A stretch of DNA of 64,000 nucleotides, taken from assembly GCF_036250695.1 (NCBI RefSeq), contig NZ_CP109427.1, positions 7,998,001 to 8,062,000 of the forward strand, written 5' to 3'. The notes under the pieces were generated by a model, which was not told the DNA's origin, made no database searches, and saw nothing but the letters and a program-made list of their open reading frames with translations. Shown in pieces: positions 61,812 to 64,000 of the stretch; within the stretch, counting starts at the first letter, position 1; every line of letters begins with the position of its first letter. A program made the position numbers and the translations under genes. This DNA comes from Streptomyces sp. NBC_01497. Its GTDB lineage: Bacteria; Actinomycetota; Actinomycetes; Streptomycetales; Streptomycetaceae.

Positions 61812-62271
61812 GCCCCCGGGCTCCTCCCGGCGCCCCGAGAGGCCGCGAGCACGGGCCCGCGGCGATCCCGGGTCGGAGAGCCGGCCGGGCGGAGGAGGGA
61901 GCGAGCCGGGTGCGGCGGGCGATCCGGGCGTGTGGCCTGAGGTGCGACGGCGGGGACGTGCGATCCGTTGCGGGGCCGAGGACCGGGCCCGCCCGCGGAG
62001 TATGTTGACGCCTCCTCGCGCCGCGTTCCGCCATCGGCGGCCCGGCTCATGGTAGGCACAGGACATGTCTTCTGACGACGTGTCATCCGGATGGCCGCGG
62101 GCGGACCGCATCCGTTCCGCCGCGCGTGGCGGACGCCTTCGCCGGATATGACCTGATGCGGGGCCGATCGACATGTCGATGTCATGGCCCTGCCCACTGA
62201 AGGTCGGGTTCCCACGCCTGTACGCCTGTCATCTTGCCTGCGGCCCTGCCGCCACCAGAAGGGACCACGCC
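61812..62271. promoter_or_regulatory. PhoD-like gene upstream region
   Basis: 460 bases without a gene. It has two matches to the palindrome GACATGTC: one in GGACATGTCT (62061-62070) and one inside the perfect 12-mer TCGACATGTCGA (62168-62179). TTGACG (62005-62010) could be a -35. A weak GTTCCCA/GTACGCC pair near 62208-62226 only faintly resembles a PHO box. Confidence 0.45.
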
Positions 62272-63813
62272 ATGCCCGAAATCTCCCGCCGCCGGCTGAT
62301 CGCCGCCGGTGCAGCCGCGTCCGGAGCCCTTGTCGCAGGACAGTTGACCACCGCCGCAGCCGCCTCGGCGGCACCGCGCCGAGCCCGCAGACGCGCGCCC
62401 GACCCGTTCACGCTCGGCATCGCGTCGGGGGACCCGCTCACGACCGCCGTCGTCATCTGGACCCGCCTCGCCCTTGATCCGCTGCACGGCGGCGGCATGC
62501 CCGACCAGGCCGTCGAGGTGACCTGGCAGGTCGCCGAGGACCAGAAGTTCAGCCGGATCGTGCGCACGGGCACCGCCTACGCCCAGGCCGCGTTCGGCCA
62601 CAGCGTCCACGTCGACGTGCGCGGTCTGCTCCCCGGTCACGAGTACTGGTACCGCTTCCGCACCGGGGACCAGCTCTCGCCCGTCGGCCGGACCCGCACC
62701 ATGGACTCCGCCCCCTCCAAACTGCGCGTCGCCCTCGCCTCGTGCCAGAACTGGCAGCAGGGCTACTTCAACTCGTACGCCGACATGCGCGAGCAGGAGC
62801 CCGACTTCGTCCTGTTCGTCGGCGACTACATCTACGAGTCCGCGCCGACCACGTCGTCCGTACGGGTCCACGAGGGCAAGGGCGAACCGGTCACCCTCGA
62901 CCAGTACCGCAACCGGTACGCCCAGTACCGCACGGACCCCGATCTCAACGCGATCCACGCCACCACCCCCTGGATCGTCACCTTCGACGACCACGAGGTC
63001 GACAACGACTTCGCGGGCGAGGTGCCCCAGGACCCGGACAAGCAGCCCCACGACGCCTTCGTCAGCCGGCTGACCGCTGCCTACCAGGCGTACTACGAAC
63101 ACATGCCGGTGCGCGCCACCGCGGTCCCCAACGGACCGCACATCCAGATGTACCGGCGCTTCGACTTCGGTGGCCTGGCCCGCCTCAGCGTCCTCGACAC
63201 CCGCCAGTTCCGCAGCAACCAGGTCACCTCGGACGCCGCCGCCGAGGACCCGAAGCTGACCATGCTCGGAGCCACCCAGAAGGCCTGGCTGACCAGCGGT
63301 CTTGAGGGGTCGCCCGCCCGCTGGAACCTGATCGCCTCGCAGATCATGATGGCCGAGACCGACAACGTCGCCGGGGCCGGCAAGAACTGGTTCTACGACG
63401 CGTGGGACGGCTACCAGGTCGAGCGCAACGACCTCATGGCCCGCTTCCAGCACGTCAGCAACCCCGTCGTGCTCAGCGGCGACCGCCACCTGACGATGAT
63501 CAGCGACCTGAAGAAGGACTTCTCCGACCCCAAGTCAGCCGTGGTCGGCGCCGAGTTCGTCGGAACCTCCATCAGCTCCAACGGGGACCAGGACGTCGCC
63601 GCCTTCAACGCCCAGTGGGACCCGCTGCGCCCGGACAACCCGCACTGGAAGTTCATCGACTGCCACCGCGGCTACCACCTCTTCGACATCGACCGCCAGG
63701 GGGTCGACGCCCAGGTGCGCGGCGTCGGGACGGTCAGCAAGCCGGCGTCGGCGGCCACCACCCTCTCCCGCCTGCGGGTCGACGACGGTCACCCGGGCGT
63801 GCACACCGTCTGA
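62272..63813 (+). CDS. PhoD-family secreted alkaline phosphatase/phosphodiesterase
   Basis: This 513-residue exported metalloenzyme has a Tat signal (SRRRLIAAGAAASGALVAG). It then has the PhoD N-terminal beta domain (DPFTLGIASGDPLTTAVVIW TRL) and the catalytic domain with LASCQNWQQGYF, FVLFVGDYIYES, TFDDHEVDND, SVLDTRQFRS and VLSGDRHLTMI. These blocks bind Ca2+/Fe3+ in PhoD enzymes. It releases phosphate from organic phosphodiesters and monoesters outside the cell and is normally induced by phosphate starvation. AAGGGA lies eight bases before ATG 62272; the longer upstream frame is not signal-like. Confidence 0.95.
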   Translation: MPEISRRRLIAAGAAASGALVAGQLTTAAAASAAPRRARRRAPDPFTLGIASGDPLTTAVVIWTRLALDPLHGGGMPDQAVEVTWQVAEDQKFSRIVRTGTAYAQAAFGHSVHVDVRGLLPGHEYWYRFRTGDQLSPVGRTRTMDSAPSKLRVALASCQNWQQGYFNSYADMREQEPDFVLFVGDYIYESAPTTSSVRVHEGKGEPVTLDQYRNRYAQYRTDPDLNAIHATTPWIVTFDDHEVDNDFAGEVPQDPDKQPHDAFVSRLTAAYQAYYEHMPVRATAVPNGPHIQMYRRFDFGGLARLSVLDTRQFRSNQVTSDAAAEDPKLTMLGATQKAWLTSGLEGSPARWNLIASQIMMAETDNVAGAGKNWFYDAWDGYQVERNDLMARFQHVSNPVVLSGDRHLTMISDLKKDFSDPKSAVVGAEFVGTSISSNGDQDVAAFNAQWDPLRPDNPHWKFIDCHRGYHLFDIDRQGVDAQVRGVGTVSKPASAATTLSRLRVDDGHPGVHTV

Positions 63814-63848
63814 CGCGCGCCGTCGCCGCTCCCGCCGCCCCGCCGCCG

Positions 63849-64000
63849 TCACGCGGCGGGGGCAGCGGCCCCCGCGTCCCCTGCGGCCCCGTCCTGTGCC
63901 TCCCCTTCCTGCAGCGCCGCGGCCGCCCTGCGCGCCCTGGCCAGCCCCGGCGCCAGCGCCAGCGTCACGGCCACGGACAGTGCCGCGAGCGTGGCCATGG
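63849..64000 (-). CDS. C-terminal end of a membrane protein, cut by window edge
   Basis: The minus-strand frame ends at the TGA 63849-63851. About 50 codons are open to the window edge, reading a hydrophobic helix (MATLAALSVAVTLALAPGLA) followed by an Arg/Ala- then Gly/Ala-rich tail. It looks like the last transmembrane helix and cytosolic tail of a longer protein, for example a transporter. The family cannot be judged. Confidence 0.45.
   Translation of the reverse strand, partial: MATLAALSVAVTLALAPGLARARRAAAALQEGEAQDGAAGDAGAAAPAA

Noticed and set aside
62200..62230. Possible PHO box before the PhoD-like gene.
   Set aside because: GTTCCCA and GTACGCC match the GTTCACC unit only partly and are not 11 bases apart.
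1..64000. CRISPR arrays, insertion sequences or phage integration sites.
   Set aside because: I saw no spaced identical repeats, no transposase or integrase motifs and no tRNA-associated att duplication.

Overview
The window is very GC-rich, with strong G/C bias at third codon positions and frequent GTG starts. It carries tyrosinase with its caddie protein, a chaplin, a secreted sedolisin protease, a DUF5753-type XRE regulator and Cys-free L33/L31 ribosomal proteins. This points to a Streptomyces chromosome. I see no rRNA or tRNA genes, no CRISPR array, no insertion sequence and no classical secondary-metabolite cluster. Gene density and the many small transcription units fit an ordinary chromosomal region with accessory insertions.

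Layout. 1-4.4 kb: truncated sugar isomerase coupled to a LacI regulator, tyrosinase cofactor plus tyrosinase, then a chaplin on the other strand. 4.7-8.6 kb: Lrp regulator, SDR plus TetR pair, PAS/GAF/PP2C phosphatase. 8.8-18.1 kb: a large secreted phosphodiester glycosidase/metallophosphoesterase, a debris zone, a GNAT-DUF1349 fusion, NTF2-like protein, intradiol dioxygenase, response regulator and enolase-superfamily enzyme. 18.4-28.1 kb: metF, aldo/keto reductase, cold-shock protein, a repeat-bearing membrane protein, a carotenoid oxygenase unit facing a PadR regulator, an MFS transporter and a histidine phosphatase. 28.3-34.5 kb: rpmG-rpmE2, matB, a DUF2510 membrane protein, an SDR, and the frameshifted tail of a molybdopterin oxidoreductase. 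35-43.6 kb: GH31 with two carbohydrate-binding modules, an RHH-ClpN protein divergent from a GH1 beta-glucosidase with a double LacI-type operator, and a sedolisin. 43.7-50.7 kb: small membrane protein plus PiT phosphate transporter, a Lys/Ala-rich DNA-binding candidate, a methyltransferase/kinase-like pair, an epimerase and a hemC-like gene. 50.9-64 kb: two membrane mannosyltransferase-like genes, an aldo/keto reductase, peptide deformylase, XRE regulator, a short extra Rho, an amidohydrolase plus APC permease pair, an MFS transporter, a PhoD-type phosphatase and the end of one more minus-strand gene.

Possible links between genes. The palindrome TGAGAGCGCTCTCA lies before both the GH1 gene and the distant GNAT-DUF1349 fusion gene, suggesting one LacI-family sugar regulon. 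The window also holds a LacI-family gene at its left edge, but nothing ties that protein to these operators. Several genes (PadR, hemC-like, aldo/keto reductase, the SDR at 32.3 kb, DUF2510 protein) have a -10-like hexamer only 6-7 bases before the start codon, which suggests leaderless mRNAs. The best candidates for something new are the operator-linked GNAT-DUF1349 fusion, the RHH-ClpN fusion with its own repeat operator, the RPLDEV-repeat membrane protein and the 21-base tandem repeats between the chaplin and Lrp genes.
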